The notes: generated by a model from the sequence alone, not told the origin. A stretch of 64,000 bases of DNA from DASSUW01 sp963789005 (GCA_963789005.1 CAWBIZ010000007.1:186001-250000); one strand, 5' to 3'; positions 34,791-43,838 are shown, numbered from the stretch's first letter. Numbers and translations are program-made.

Positions 34791-34801
34791 AGGTATGACG
34801 A
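34791..34801. promoter_or_regulatory. Candidate FadR-type GntR operator before the permease
   Basis: AGGTATGACGA fits the TNGTNNNACNA pattern of FadR-subfamily regulators at all defined positions but the first. It lies 17-27 bp upstream of the operon's first start codon, and an FCD-GntR gene is 300 bp away. Confidence 0.45.
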
Positions 34802-34826
34802 ACCAGCCTTTGCGCGCAGGCTAGGG

Positions 34827-35126
34827 CTAGCGGCGGCCGGATGTCAAGCGCCGCTCCGCGTACTCGCGGAACTCGCGCTCGAATCCGGGCCACCACGGCG
34901 GCGGCCCGGATTCCGGCCCCCGGCTCCCGCCGCCGTCATCGCCGTCGTCGCGGGGCCGCAGCAGCGGGGCCACGAGCTGCGAGAGCACGAGGCTGACGAA
35001 CGCGCAGAGGCCGAAGAACAGCGGCGCGCCGGGAACATGGAGGATCGCCGTGGCGACGACGCCGAGGGCGATGTGACCGGCGGCGACGCCGGCGCCCCAG
35101 GCTCGCATGCGCTGTGACGCTGTCAC
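34827..35126 (-). CDS. Small two-helix membrane protein, unknown function
   Basis: 99-aa protein from GTG 35126. Two membrane helices (about residues 12-31 and 35-58, with a short turn HVPGAP) are followed by an acidic Gly-rich linker and a C-terminal WWPGFEREFREYAERRL amphipathic segment. TACGCT with a 7-nt spacer precedes the start. It lies between the permease and the GntR regulator on the same strand, 5 bp after the regulator's stop. It is probably related to the transporter locus, but no family is recognised. Confidence 0.7.
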   Translation of the reverse strand: MTASQRMRAWGAGVAAGHIALGVVATAILHVPGAPLFFGLCAFVSLVLSQLVAPLLRPRDDGDDGGGSRGPESGPPPWWPGFEREFREYAERRLTSGRR

Positions 35127-35131
35127 GCCGT

Positions 35132-35851
35132 TCAGCGTAGAAGGCCGGCGAGCACCCGCTCCGTGCCTTCCAGGTGCTCGCGGACGAGCTGCGCCGCGGC
35201 CCACGTCTCCTGCCGCTCGAGCAGGTCGACGAGCTGGGCGTGCTGGGCGTTGGACTGCTCGAGCACCGGGATCGGATGGGCGATGTGGGCGATCAGCTCT
35301 CCCATCTGGCCCTGGATCTCCGTCATCGCCGCGACCAGCCGCGCGGAGCCCGCCGCCTCGGCGAGCCCGAGGTGGAAGAACACGTCGGCGCGGCGGTAGA
35401 CCGCGAAGTCGCCCATCTCGTGCATCGTCGCCACGTGCTCGCGCAGCGCCGCCAGCTCGGCCGGCCGCACGCCGCGCTCGGCCGCGAGCACCACGGCGCC
35501 GACCTCGACGGCCACGCGGTGGTCGAGCACCTCGCGCCAGTGGCCGCCCCCGAGCTCGACCTCGCTCGTGCCGGCCAGCGGCGGAGCGGCCGCGACGAAC
35601 GTCCCGCCGCCGCGCCCGCGATGCGCGAGCAGGTGGCCGCTCTCGGTCAGCGCCATGAGGGCCTGGCGGAGCGTCGAGCGGGCGATGCCGAGCTGGTCGG
35701 CGAGCTCGCGCTCCGGCGGCAGGCGCGCGCCCGGCGCGAGCAGCCCCAGCCGGATCGCCGTGCCCAGGCGCTCGACCGTCTCCTCGAACGTCGTCGCCGT
35801 CTGGACGGGCTCGAAGACCGCCGCCACCGCCGGAGAGGGAGGGGGCTGCAT
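35132..35851 (-). CDS. FCD-domain GntR-family transcriptional regulator
   Basis: 239-aa regulator. N-terminal winged helix: RLGLLAPGARLPPERELADQLGIARSTLRQALMAL. C-terminal FCD ligand domain with metal-type residues spread through DHRVAVEVGAV, FFHLGLAEAAGS and HAQLVDLLER. Members respond to organic acids or amino acids. It lies upstream of, and on the same strand as, the gamma-glutamylation operon and is its most likely regulator. An inverted repeat TGGTG-N6-CACCA sits just upstream of its own start. Confidence 0.92.
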   Translation of the reverse strand: MQPPPSPAVAAVFEPVQTATTFEETVERLGTAIRLGLLAPGARLPPERELADQLGIARSTLRQALMALTESGHLLAHRGRGGGTFVAAAPPLAGTSEVELGGGHWREVLDHRVAVEVGAVVLAAERGVRPAELAALREHVATMHEMGDFAVYRRADVFFHLGLAEAAGSARLVAAMTEIQGQMGELIAHIAHPIPVLEQSNAQHAQLVDLLERQETWAAAQLVREHLEGTERVLAGLLR

Positions 35852-35856
35852 CGCGA

Positions 35857-35872
35857 TGGTGACGGTACACCA
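35857..35872. promoter_or_regulatory. Inverted repeat TGGTG-N6-CACCA
   Basis: A perfect 5-bp inverted repeat (35857-35861, 35868-35872) lies 5 bp before the GntR start in the 44-bp gap shared with the divergent SCP2-like gene. Autoregulation by the GntR protein is plausible. Confidence 0.45.
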
Positions 35873-35895
35873 ACGACTTAGTAACGTAATGTCAC

Positions 35896-36270
35896 ATGTC
35901 CACAGCGGAGACCAAGGCCCTCATCGAAGAGGGCATCACGAGATTCCAGCGCGAGGTCCCCGCTCTTCAGAAGCTGAAGCTCGTGATGGAGCTCGAGCTC
36001 CGCGGTCGCGGCGACATCCAGCTCTTCCGCGTCGAGGTTCCCGGCCCGCGGATCACCAAGGACATCGCTTCGGACGCCAAGGTGCGCCTCTCGGTGCCGC
36101 GCTCGCACTTCAACGAGCTCGCCCGCGAGGGGAACATCCGCCACTGGCGCGAGGCGTTCGAGTCCGGCACCGTGCGCGCCACCGGGCCGACCGAGATCCT
36201 GCGCCTGATCAGCAGCGTGGTCGAGAAGCAGGAGGAGCGGACCCGCAGCCGCAAGCTGCGGGCCCGCTAG
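35896..36270 (+). CDS. SCP2-like small protein
   Basis: 124-aa soluble protein with an N-terminal helix (ALIEEGITRFQREVPALQKL) and a domain resembling the sterol-carrier fold: LELRGRGDIQLFRVEVPGP, RLSVPRSHFNELAREGNIRHWREAFESG, and a C-terminal helix. Similar folds bind lipids or acyl-CoA. It lacks membrane segments and a signal peptide. The function is unknown; the fold assignment rests on pattern only. Confidence 0.7.
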   Translation: MSTAETKALIEEGITRFQREVPALQKLKLVMELELRGRGDIQLFRVEVPGPRITKDIASDAKVRLSVPRSHFNELAREGNIRHWREAFESGTVRATGPTEILRLISSVVEKQEERTRSRKLRAR

Positions 36271-36320
36271 TGCTAACTAAGGCGCTCGCACGAGCTTGCG
36301 AGTGCGAGTAAGCCGCACTA
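36268..36320. terminator. Bidirectional hairpin between convergent genes
   Basis: CTCGCAC (from about 36285) pairs with GTGCGAG, and the flanks TAGTGC and GCACTA can extend the stem. ACTAACTAA-type sequences lie on both sides. It separates the SCP2-like gene from the convergent secreted-protein gene. Confidence 0.5.
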
Positions 36321-36943
36321 ACTAAATCGTCTCGGGTCGACGTAGACGTCGTCGATCTGCCAGTCGCCGAGCAGCGGCGTGAAGCCGAACGACACCGGCG
36401 TCCGGTCGCCCGGAAGCAGCGGCAGCAGGTTGGCGACGATCAGCATCGGCGGCGTGGGCTTCCACGTGCCGTTGCCGAGCACGACGCCCACCGGCAGCGG
36501 GACGACGATGCCGAGCGACGTCTCCACGTACACGGACACTGCGAGCGTCGAGAGCAGCCCGCGCTGCTTGCGGGCGAAGAAGCGCAGGGTCGGCTCGGCG
36601 AGGCCGACGCACGCCACCGGCGAGATCGCCGTGCTGCCGGCGGGCAGCCGCAGCGAGCCGCGGTCGCCCGAGCCGCCGACCCGCCACGGCTCGTTGCCGT
36701 CGACGATCGGGCGGCGCCGCGGCGAAGCGTCCAGCCGCTGTGCGCGGCCTCGAAGTCGCCGCCGGCGACGAGCTTGTAGTTCGCACGATCGCCCCAGAGG
36801 GCGAACGGGTTGGTCAGCGTCTCGTCACCGCAGTCGCGCTCGGATGCGGTGAGGACTCCGGCGCTCGCGGTCGACGCGAAGGCCATCGCGGCGATGACCG
36901 CGGCGGTCGCCGCAACCAGCGTGCGGCGGATGAATCCGTTCAT
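36318..36943 (-). pseudogene. Secreted protein gene interrupted by a frameshift
   Basis: From ATG 36943 the frame gives a signal peptide (MNGFIRRTLVAATAAVIAAM, cleavage near ASTASA-G) and a mature start ending AHSGWTLRRGAA. The sequence then continues sensibly only in another frame: IVDGNEPWRVGGSGDRGSL, ACVGLAEPTLRFFARKQRG, and finally GDWQIDDVYVDPRRFS, stop at 36318. One missing base around 36708-36720 restores a single frame of about 208 residues. The product would be a small exported beta-rich protein of unknown role. A sequencing error is as likely as true inactivation. Confidence 0.72.
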
Positions 36944-37038
36944 GTGTGAGGTGCCCTCCATTGGCTTGTCTACCTCTCAAGTCGGCCGCGCGGGCCGCCG
37001 ACTACATCCAACAGGCGTCGAATTCGACCCGTTCACGC

Positions 37039-38430
37039 ATGTCCGCACCCACTCGCGATATCGACGCCGCCACCGAGCGGCGCATCGAGCAGATGCGCGA
37101 GCGGCGGGGCCGCAAGCAGGGGCGCCGCGAGACGCTCGCCATGGTGGCGTTCAGCGGCGGCTTCGTGGCTGCGGCGCTCGCGCTCGCCCTGGTCGCCGAC
37201 CCGGCGGGCGAGCTCTCACCGGGCCTCGCACTCGCGTTCGTCGCCGCGCTGGCGCTCGCGGCCGGCATCGAGTTCAGCGTCGGGGCCGCCACCGCCGTGC
37301 CGACCCAGCTCGTGTTCGTGCCGATGCTGCTGCTCCTGCCCGCGCCGTACGTGCCGCTGCTCGTGGCCGCGGCGTTCGCCGCGCGCTCGGCGTGGGGTGT
37401 GCTGCGGCAGGGCGCCGCGCCGGGGCGCGCGCTCAACGGCGTCGCCGACGCGTGGTTCTCGATCGCCCCCGCGGCGGTCATCGTCGCCTTCGGCGTCGAC
37501 CAGCCGGGCTGGGAGCACCTGCCGGCCTACGCGGTCGCATTCGGCGCCCAGCTCCTGATCGACGACCTCGTCTACGTCGCGCGCGTCGGGATCGCGCTGC
37601 GCGTGCCCCCGCGCGAGGCCGCGGCCGACCTCGGGCTCGCCGAGCGGGTCGATCTGCTGCTGACGCCGCTCGGCGTGCTGGCGGCGCTCGCCGCCGTCGA
37701 CGAGCCCGCCGGAGCGCTGCTCGTCGTCACGCTGTTCCCGCTGCTCGTCGGGTTCGAGCGCGAGCGCGAAGGGCGGATCGAGCGCAGCCTGGAGCTGGGC
37801 CGCGCCTACCGCGGGACCGCGCTGCTCCTGCGCGACCTGCTCGAGGAGGACGACGAGTACACGGGGCACCACACCGAGGACGTGGTCGCGCTGTCGGTGC
37901 AGGTCGCCGAGCGGTTGGGCGTCGACGAGGACGTGCTGCGCGAGACCGAGATGGGCGCGCTCCTGCACGACATCGGCAAGATCGCCGTGCCCGACGAGAT
38001 CATCAACAAGCCCGGGCCCTTGGACGACGAGGAGTGGGCGATCATGAAGACCCACACGGTCGAGGGCGAGCGGATGCTGCAGCAGGTCGGCGGCCTGCTC
38101 TCGAGCGTCGGGGTGGTCGTGCGCGCTTCGCACGAGCGCTGGGACGGCGGCGGCTACCCGGACGGCCTGGCCGGCGAGCAGATCCCGCTCGCGGCCCGCA
38201 TCGTCTCTGCGTGCGACGCCTTCAACGCGATGACCACCGATCGCTCCTACCGCAAAGCGCTCCCGCTCGCCGTGGCCGTCGGCGAGCTGCGCGCCAACGC
38301 GGGAACCCAGTTCGCGCCCGACGTCGTCGACGCGCTGATCGCGGTCGTGGAGCGCGAGGCCCCGGGCTGGGAGCTCGGCCTCGCCGCGCCTGAGCCGGCC
38401 GCCCTGCCGGCGTCCGCGCCGGCCTCCTGA
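37039..38430 (+). CDS. Membrane-bound HD-GYP domain phosphodiesterase
   Basis: 463-aa protein. Several hydrophobic helices (about residues 32-240) form an N-terminal sensor-like membrane part, followed by a short linker and the HD-GYP domain: HHTEDVVALSVQVAERLG, LLHDIGKIAVPDEIINKPG, MKTHTVEGERML and SHERWDGGGYPDGLAGEQIP. The HD and GYP motifs are intact, as expected for hydrolysis of cyclic di-GMP or a related cyclic dinucleotide. The start is taken at ATG 37039. No GGDEF gene is nearby. The Pro/Ala-rich C-terminal tail is probably disordered. Confidence 0.92.
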   Translation: MSAPTRDIDAATERRIEQMRERRGRKQGRRETLAMVAFSGGFVAAALALALVADPAGELSPGLALAFVAALALAAGIEFSVGAATAVPTQLVFVPMLLLLPAPYVPLLVAAAFAARSAWGVLRQGAAPGRALNGVADAWFSIAPAAVIVAFGVDQPGWEHLPAYAVAFGAQLLIDDLVYVARVGIALRVPPREAAADLGLAERVDLLLTPLGVLAALAAVDEPAGALLVVTLFPLLVGFEREREGRIERSLELGRAYRGTALLLRDLLEEDDEYTGHHTEDVVALSVQVAERLGVDEDVLRETEMGALLHDIGKIAVPDEIINKPGPLDDEEWAIMKTHTVEGERMLQQVGGLLSSVGVVVRASHERWDGGGYPDGLAGEQIPLAARIVSACDAFNAMTTDRSYRKALPLAVAVGELRANAGTQFAPDVVDALIAVVEREAPGWELGLAAPEPAALPASAPAS

Positions 38431-38527
38431 CCAAGCGCAGACCAGGGAGTCGACCAGGGTGTCACGGGCGCGATTGCGCTGGCAGGTGGGCGAGGCTTTC
38501 CCCGTCACCAAACCGAGGAGCGCCGTC

Positions 38528-39727
38528 ATGTCCGTCATGGCCGAAGCCACAGCCGTCCGTCCGTTCCGGATCGAGGTTCCGGATGAGCAGCTCAGTGACC
38601 TGCGCCGCCGGATCGAGGCGACGCGGTGGCCGTCTGAAGAGCTCGTCGACGACCGGTCGCAGGGCGTGCAGTTCGCGACGATGCGGGAGCTCGCCCGCTA
38701 CTGGACGACCGAGTACGACTGGAGCAGGTGCGAGGCGAGGCTGAACGCGCTGCCGCAGTTCACGACCGAGATCGACGGGGTCGAGATCCACTTCATCCAC
38801 GTCAGGTCGCGGCATGAGAACGCGCTGCCGCTGATCATGACGCACGGCTGGCCCGGCTCGGTGATCGAGCTGCTGGAGACCGTCGGCCCGCTCACGGACC
38901 CGACCGCGCACGGCGGCAGCGCCGACGACGCGTTCGACCTGGTGCTGCCGTCGCTGCCCGGCTACGGCTTCTCGGGCGAGCCGGCCGAGCTCGGCTGGGA
39001 CGCCGCCCGCACCGCACGCGCGTGGGCGGAGCTGATGCACCGCCTCGGCTACACCCGCTACGTCGCCCAGGGCGGCGACGTCGGTGCGCTCGTCACGGAC
39101 CTGATGGGCCGCCAGGCGGTCGAGGGGTTGGCCGGCTATCACCTGAACCTGCTGACCGCGGTGCTCGCGATCGGCGATCACCTGCCCAAGGAATCCGAGC
39201 AGGAACGCGTAGCGGCGGAGGCGGTCGCGACGTTCCGGCAGGACGGCTTCGGCTACTTCCTGGAGATGGCAACGCGGCCGCAGACGATCGGCTACGCGCT
39301 GCTGGACTCACCGGTCGCGCTGGCGGCCTGGCTGCTCGACCACGACACGGACAGCTACTACAAGATCTCCCGCGCGTTCGTCGACGGCGAGCCCGTCGGC
39401 AATCTCACCCGCGACACCATCCTCGACAACATCACGCTGTACTGGCTGACCGGCACCGCCGCCTCGGCGGCCCGGTCCTACTGGGAGGACGCACGAGCGC
39501 TGGCCGCAGCGCTTGCGAGCGGCCAGCCTCCCCCGCCGGTCTCGGTTCCGGTCGGCTTCACGACGTTCCCCGGCGAGATCTGGGCTTCCCCGCGCAGCTG
39601 GGTCGAGGCGGTCTACCCCGACCTCGCCTACTTCAACGAGGTCGACAAGGGCGGCCACTTCGCCGCCTGGGAGGAGCCGGACCTCTTCACCACCGAGATG
39701 CGGGCGGCGTTCAGCTCACTGCGCTGA
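38528..39727 (+). CDS. Epoxide hydrolase (alpha/beta hydrolase with EHN domain)
   Basis: 399-aa enzyme hydrolysing epoxides to diols. The N-terminal EHN domain (FRIEVPDEQLSDLRRRIEATRW) is followed by the alpha/beta fold: oxyanion motif HGWPG (residues 106-110), nucleophile Asp184 in QGGDVGA, and the catalytic His in KGGHFAAWEEP. No signal peptide. Start ATG 38528 follows GAGGAG at 8 nt. The substrate is not predictable. Confidence 0.93.
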   Translation: MSVMAEATAVRPFRIEVPDEQLSDLRRRIEATRWPSEELVDDRSQGVQFATMRELARYWTTEYDWSRCEARLNALPQFTTEIDGVEIHFIHVRSRHENALPLIMTHGWPGSVIELLETVGPLTDPTAHGGSADDAFDLVLPSLPGYGFSGEPAELGWDAARTARAWAELMHRLGYTRYVAQGGDVGALVTDLMGRQAVEGLAGYHLNLLTAVLAIGDHLPKESEQERVAAEAVATFRQDGFGYFLEMATRPQTIGYALLDSPVALAAWLLDHDTDSYYKISRAFVDGEPVGNLTRDTILDNITLYWLTGTAASAARSYWEDARALAAALASGQPPPPVSVPVGFTTFPGEIWASPRSWVEAVYPDLAYFNEVDKGGHFAAWEEPDLFTTEMRAAFSSLR

Positions 39728-39758
39728 CGAGGCCGGCTCCGCGGCCGTCTGACTGCGG

Positions 39759-40700
39759 TCAGGCGGCCGTGGCGACGACCGGCGCGAGGCGCTCGAGCGC
39801 GACCGCGTAGGCGACGCGCGACCCGGTGCCGATCGCGTTGGCCACCGACCGCGAATGCGCGGTCGCCGCGTCGCCGGCGGCATACACGCCGGCGACGCTC
39901 GTGCGCCCGTCGGCGTCGGTGACGATCGTCCCGTCGGCGGTCAAGTCGCAACCGAGCGCTGCGGCGAGCCCGTTCGGCTGGTCCCGCCGCGTGTTCACGA
40001 ACAGCGCCTCGCGCCGCTCGGCCGGACCGTGCGTGAACTCGATCTGCTCGAGGCGGCCGGCGTCGCCGGCAAGCCGAGCGATGGGCTCCGTCCGGACTCG
40101 CACGCCCGCCTCGGCGAGCAGCGCGCCGCCGGGGTCCGGCGCGCCGTCCGTGCACAGCACGACGTCGTTGCTCCAGGCTGCGAGCACGAGCGCCGAGCGC
40201 ACCGCGCCCGGGCCGCTGCCGTGGAACGCCAACGGCCGGTCGCGCACCTCCCAGCCGTCGCAGAAGGCGCAGTGGAACACCGACGATCCCCACAGTGCGT
40301 CGATCCCGGGCAGCGGCGGCGCGTCGTACCGCAGCCCGTGCGCGAGCACGATCGAATGGGCGCGCACGGGCGGCCCGTCCGTCGGCCGCACCACGAAGCC
40401 ATCGCGGATCCGCTCGGCGTCCTCGACGGCGCCGTGGCGGAACTCGACGTCCGCATGCTCCTCGAGCTGACGCCGCCCGCTGTCCCGCAGGTCCGCCGGC
40501 TTCACCCGGTCATGCCCGAGCAGCCCGCCGACACCCTGGGACACGGCGTTCGCCGGCCGGTCGTCATCCACCACCAGCACCCGCTTCCTCGCGCGGCCAA
40601 GCACGAGCGCGGCGCTCAGGCCCGCGGGCCCGCCGCCGACGATCACCGCGTCATACGGCGCGCCGCGCCAGGCATCGAGGTGATGGAGCCGGTCGGTCAT
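39759..40700 (-). CDS. Thioredoxin-reductase-like FAD/NAD(P) oxidoreductase
   Basis: 313-aa flavoprotein. FAD loop VIVGGGPAGLSAALVLGRA, the redox pair Cys144-Cys147 in HCAFCDGW (CATCDG in true TrxR), a divergent NADPH loop HGSGPGA, and the closing VYAAGDAA motif. No thioredoxin gene adjoins, so the partner may be another disulfide protein. It is convergent with the epoxide hydrolase gene. Confidence 0.9.
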   Translation of the reverse strand: MTDRLHHLDAWRGAPYDAVIVGGGPAGLSAALVLGRARKRVLVVDDDRPANAVSQGVGGLLGHDRVKPADLRDSGRRQLEEHADVEFRHGAVEDAERIRDGFVVRPTDGPPVRAHSIVLAHGLRYDAPPLPGIDALWGSSVFHCAFCDGWEVRDRPLAFHGSGPGAVRSALVLAAWSNDVVLCTDGAPDPGGALLAEAGVRVRTEPIARLAGDAGRLEQIEFTHGPAERREALFVNTRRDQPNGLAAALGCDLTADGTIVTDADGRTSVAGVYAAGDAATAHSRSVANAIGTGSRVAYAVALERLAPVVATAA

Positions 40701-40823
40701 ACAACGTAGACGCCACTACCCCCGGTGATTCATCCCTCGCCGGAGGAATTCGGGGGTTAGCCGCACCTCGGCCGCCACCGCGAGACGCGGCATCCGAGCG
40801 GCCTCTGAGATGATCGCGGCCGG

Positions 40824-41258
40824 GTGAAGCACCGAATCGTCCATGCTCTGCAGAAGTACGTGTTCAACCCTCCGGTCAAGGCGCTGTTCTCTGCAGGTTT
40901 CGTTCCTCCGTCCTACGCGCTGCTGGAAACCATCGGGCGCACGAGCGGTCTGCCGCGTACGACCCCGGTCGGCAACGGCTTGGTCGGAGACACCTTCTGG
41001 ATCGTCACCGAGCATGGCCTCAGGGCCGGCTACGTGCGCAACATCCAGCGCAACCCGCGCGTCCGCGTCAAGGTCCGCGATCGCGGCATTCGCTCCCGGT
41101 GGCGCACCGGGACCGCACAGCTCGTCACCGGCGACGACGCCCGCCGGCGTCAGCGGCAGGTCGCTCGCGGCAAGCCCGGACGCGCGCTCAACGCGTTCGT
41201 CGTACGCACGCTGGGCACGAGCCTGCTGACGGTGCGAATCGACCTCGATCCGGCCTAG
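40824..41258 (+). CDS. Nitroreductase/deazaflavin-dependent (F420) oxidoreductase, Ddn family
   Basis: 144-aa split-beta-barrel protein of the actinobacterial Ddn/DUF385 family, which uses F420H2 to reduce quinones or nitro compounds. Typical segments are LLETIGRTSGLPRTTPVGNG and VRNIQRNPRVRVKVRDRGIRSRWRTGTA. Start GTG 40824. The stop overlaps the AraC gene's stop tail to tail by 4 bp. Confidence 0.88.
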   Translation: MKHRIVHALQKYVFNPPVKALFSAGFVPPSYALLETIGRTSGLPRTTPVGNGLVGDTFWIVTEHGLRAGYVRNIQRNPRVRVKVRDRGIRSRWRTGTAQLVTGDDARRRQRQVARGKPGRALNAFVVRTLGTSLLTVRIDLDPA

Positions 41259-42244
41259 CCGGTCTGGGCGGCGGCGATCAGCTCGCTGTCCTGCTCGCGC
41301 GCGCGTTTCCTCATCGCGCCCGGCGAGAGGCCGATGACGCGCTTGAAGGCGCGGCTGAACGCGGCCTCGGATCGGTAGCCGAGCCGGTCGGCGAGCTGGC
41401 CGACCGTGGCGCCCTCCTCCGTCAATGCGGCGACCGCGACGTGCATGCGCCAGCGTGCGACGTAGCTCATCACCGGCTCGCCGACGAGCTCGGTGAAGCG
41501 GGCGGCGAACGCCGAGCGTGACATCGCCAGCTCGCGGGCCAGAGCGGCGACGGTCCAGTGCCGAGCGGGGTCGCGATGGATGCTCGAGATGGCGCGGCCG
41601 ATCTGGGGATCCTGGAGCGCACCCAGCCAGCCCTTCTGCGCGGCCGGATCGCTCTCCATCCACGCCCGGATCGCCTGGATCACGAGGATGTCGCCGAGGC
41701 GCGTGATCACGGCCTCGCCGCCGGGCCGGAGCTCGGCGGCCTCGGAGGCCATCAGCCGCAGCACGCTCTGCATCCACTCCAGCCTGGGGGAGCTGGACGC
41801 CTCGATGTGGATCGTGCTCGGAAGGATGTCGATCAGGTTGCCGGCGGCTGGGTGGGCGAAGCGGACGGCGCCGCAGATCAGGCTGGTGGGCGCGCCACCG
41901 TCGCCGTGGCGAAGGATCTCGTAGCGATCGCTGACGAGCTCACGCTCGAGGTCGAGGATCCCCGGCGCAGGTGCGCCCGGTTCGCTGCGCAGGACGTGGC
42001 CCTCACCATGCGGCACGAGCGCGAGGTCTCCGAACTGGATCCAGTCCCGCTCGTCCTCGCCGGTCTCGAGACAGAGCCGGCCCGAGGTGACCACGTGAAA
42101 CCACATGTACCCCGGCGTCGACGGCAGCGTGACGCCCCAGGGTGCGGTGAGCTCGGAGCGGCAGTAGTACGCGCCGTTCATGCGCAGGAAGTGCAGTGCC
42201 TCGCCGAGGGGATCCGACGGCGGGAAGGGGTCGAGGACCTCCAT
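41255..42244 (-). CDS. AraC-family transcriptional regulator with cupin sensor
   Basis: 329-aa regulator. An N-terminal cupin (YMWFHVVTSGRLCLETGEDERDW) precedes two C-terminal helix-turn-helix units (WTVAALARELAMSRSAFAARFTELVG and ATVGQLADRLGYRSEAAFSRAFKRVIG). I start at ATG 42244; longer in-frame extensions run into the operator region. It is divergent from a cupin-protein gene, its probable target. Confidence 0.92.
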   Translation of the reverse strand: MEVLDPFPPSDPLGEALHFLRMNGAYYCRSELTAPWGVTLPSTPGYMWFHVVTSGRLCLETGEDERDWIQFGDLALVPHGEGHVLRSEPGAPAPGILDLERELVSDRYEILRHGDGGAPTSLICGAVRFAHPAAGNLIDILPSTIHIEASSSPRLEWMQSVLRLMASEAAELRPGGEAVITRLGDILVIQAIRAWMESDPAAQKGWLGALQDPQIGRAISSIHRDPARHWTVAALARELAMSRSAFAARFTELVGEPVMSYVARWRMHVAVAALTEEGATVGQLADRLGYRSEAAFSRAFKRVIGLSPGAMRKRAREQDSELIAAAQTG

Positions 42245-42274
42245 GCCGGCAGTATGCGTGCTCGGGAGCTGGCC

Positions 42275-42355
42275 GTCCAGTGTCCTGGACGATCGATCAA
42301 GTATCAGCGCGTATGAGTCATAGGCAGTCTCGCGATCACGCGAAACACTGGACGT
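42275..42355. promoter_or_regulatory. Paired inverted repeats between AraC and cupin genes
   Basis: GTCCA-N6-TGGAC lies at 42275-42290. TCCAGTGT within it (42276-42283) reappears as its reverse complement ACACTGGA at 42346-42353. Two separated sites suit an AraC-type regulator bridging a divergent promoter. Confidence 0.45.
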
Positions 42356-42385
42356 GTAGCAACCAGCGACCAGATCGGAGCAGCC

Positions 42386-42958
42386 ATGGCGTACAGCGGA
42401 CAGACACTCGAGAACCCGGCCAGCGGAGAGCGGATCACCTTCCGCCAGACGTCGGCGGACACGGGCGGCGAGCTGCTCACGATCGACCTCGAGCTTCCCG
42501 CGAACCGGCGGGTCCCGGGTGGCCAGCACATCCACCCGAAGCAGGAGGAGCGCTTCGAGGTCGTCGAGGGCACGATGCGGTTCAAGCTGGGCCGGAAGCG
42601 GGTCATCGCGGGCCCCGGCGACGTGGTCGTCGTCCCGGCTGGGCAGAAGCACGACTTCGCGAACGTCGGCGACGGTGACGCGCTCGTCCGCGTCGAGGTG
42701 CGTCCGGCACTTCGGATGGAGCAGCTCTTCGAGAGCGCCGTCGGCCTCGCCGAGCAGGGCCGCACGATGCTGCGCGGCATCCCGAGGCCGCTCGACCTCG
42801 CCCTCTTCACCCAGGAGTTCGAGGACGAGGTGCAGGGAGCGTTCCCGCCCCGCTGGCTGCAGCGCATCGTCCTCGCGCCGCTGGCCTGGGCCGCGAGGCG
42901 CCGCGGTGGCGCAGCCGCGACACCGTCATGGCGGCCGGCGGACGCCCGGATCAGGTGA
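42386..42958 (+). CDS. Cupin-domain protein
   Basis: 190-aa protein. A single conserved cupin barrel occupies residues 20-115: HIHPKQEERFEVVEGTMRFKLG (metal His and Glu) and VVVPAGQKHDFAN. The C-terminal 70 residues are helical and end in a basic tail. GGAG lies before ATG 42386. Likely under control of the divergent AraC regulator. The enzymatic role, if any, is unknown. The final 8 bp overlap the LysR gene. Confidence 0.88.
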   Translation: MAYSGQTLENPASGERITFRQTSADTGGELLTIDLELPANRRVPGGQHIHPKQEERFEVVEGTMRFKLGRKRVIAGPGDVVVVPAGQKHDFANVGDGDALVRVEVRPALRMEQLFESAVGLAEQGRTMLRGIPRPLDLALFTQEFEDEVQGAFPPRWLQRIVLAPLAWAARRRGGAAATPSWRPADARIR

Positions 42959-43838
42959 CCGCCGACGAGGTCACCGACGTGGCGGCCTCGGCAAGAGCCG
43001 ACAGGACGGCGGCGGTGGCGGGCGGGTCGGGCGGCTCGCCGTAGGTCGCGGCGTAGATGTGCCGCTTCGAGCCGGGCAGCTCGGTCGCCACGACGCCTTC
43101 GATGTGATGGGCGCGCAGGGACAGACCGGTCTGCGTCGCCACCCCGAGCCCGGCGGCCACCAGCGCCTGCATCACGACCATGTCATCCGAGCGGTAGCCG
43201 ATCTTCGGCTCGAAGCCTGCGTCCGCGCACACCGAAAGCAGATGGCTGCTGCAGCGCTCGCAGCCGGCGATCCAGGTCGCGTCGCGCAGGCCGGCCAGCG
43301 TCGCCTCACTCCGCGGCGACAGGACGTACACCGAATCGTCGAGCAGGTGATGCAGGCGGAGCCCGGACGGCTCAGGCTTGGTCTCCTCGTAGCGGAAGAT
43401 GATCGCGACCTCGACCTGGCCGGTGCGCAGCAGCTCGATCGCTTCGGGCGGATGCGTGTCGGTGAGGCCGATCTGCAGGCCTGGGTGCTGCTCGGCGAGC
43501 GTGGCCGCCGCCCGTGGCACGAGCGACCCGATCGCGGAGGCGAAGGCGGCCAGGCGCACCCGCCCGGCGCTCAGCCCCACGTGGGCCGAGAGCTCCGCGT
43601 CGGCGGCGTCGATGCGTCCCAGGATCTCGGCCGCGCGGTCGGCCAGCAGCTGCCCCGCCGGGGTCACCCGGATGCCGCGGCCGACCCGCTGCAGCAGCTG
43701 CGCGCCGGTCTCGGCCTCGAGTCGGCCGAGGTGGTGGGTCACCGACGGCTGCGAGTAGTTCAGCTCCTTCGCGGCCGCGGTGACCGATCCGTGGCGCGCG
43801 ACGGCCTCGATCACGCGCAGCCTGGTGACGTCGAGCAT
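42951..43838 (-). CDS. LysR-family transcriptional regulator
   Basis: 295-aa regulator. The N-terminal helix-turn-helix (LRVIEAVARHGSVTAAAKELNYSQPSVTHHLGRLE) is followed by a type 2 periplasmic-binding-like effector domain (VRLAAFASAIGSLVPRAAATL, then VYVLSPRSEATLAGLRD). It is divergent from the cysteine-dioxygenase-like gene 75 bp away, the probable target. Confidence 0.93.
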   Translation of the reverse strand: MLDVTRLRVIEAVARHGSVTAAAKELNYSQPSVTHHLGRLEAETGAQLLQRVGRGIRVTPAGQLLADRAAEILGRIDAADAELSAHVGLSAGRVRLAAFASAIGSLVPRAAATLAEQHPGLQIGLTDTHPPEAIELLRTGQVEVAIIFRYEETKPEPSGLRLHHLLDDSVYVLSPRSEATLAGLRDATWIAGCERCSSHLLSVCADAGFEPKIGYRSDDMVVMQALVAAGLGVATQTGLSLRAHHIEGVVATELPGSKRHIYAATYGEPPDPPATAAVLSALAEAATSVTSSAVT

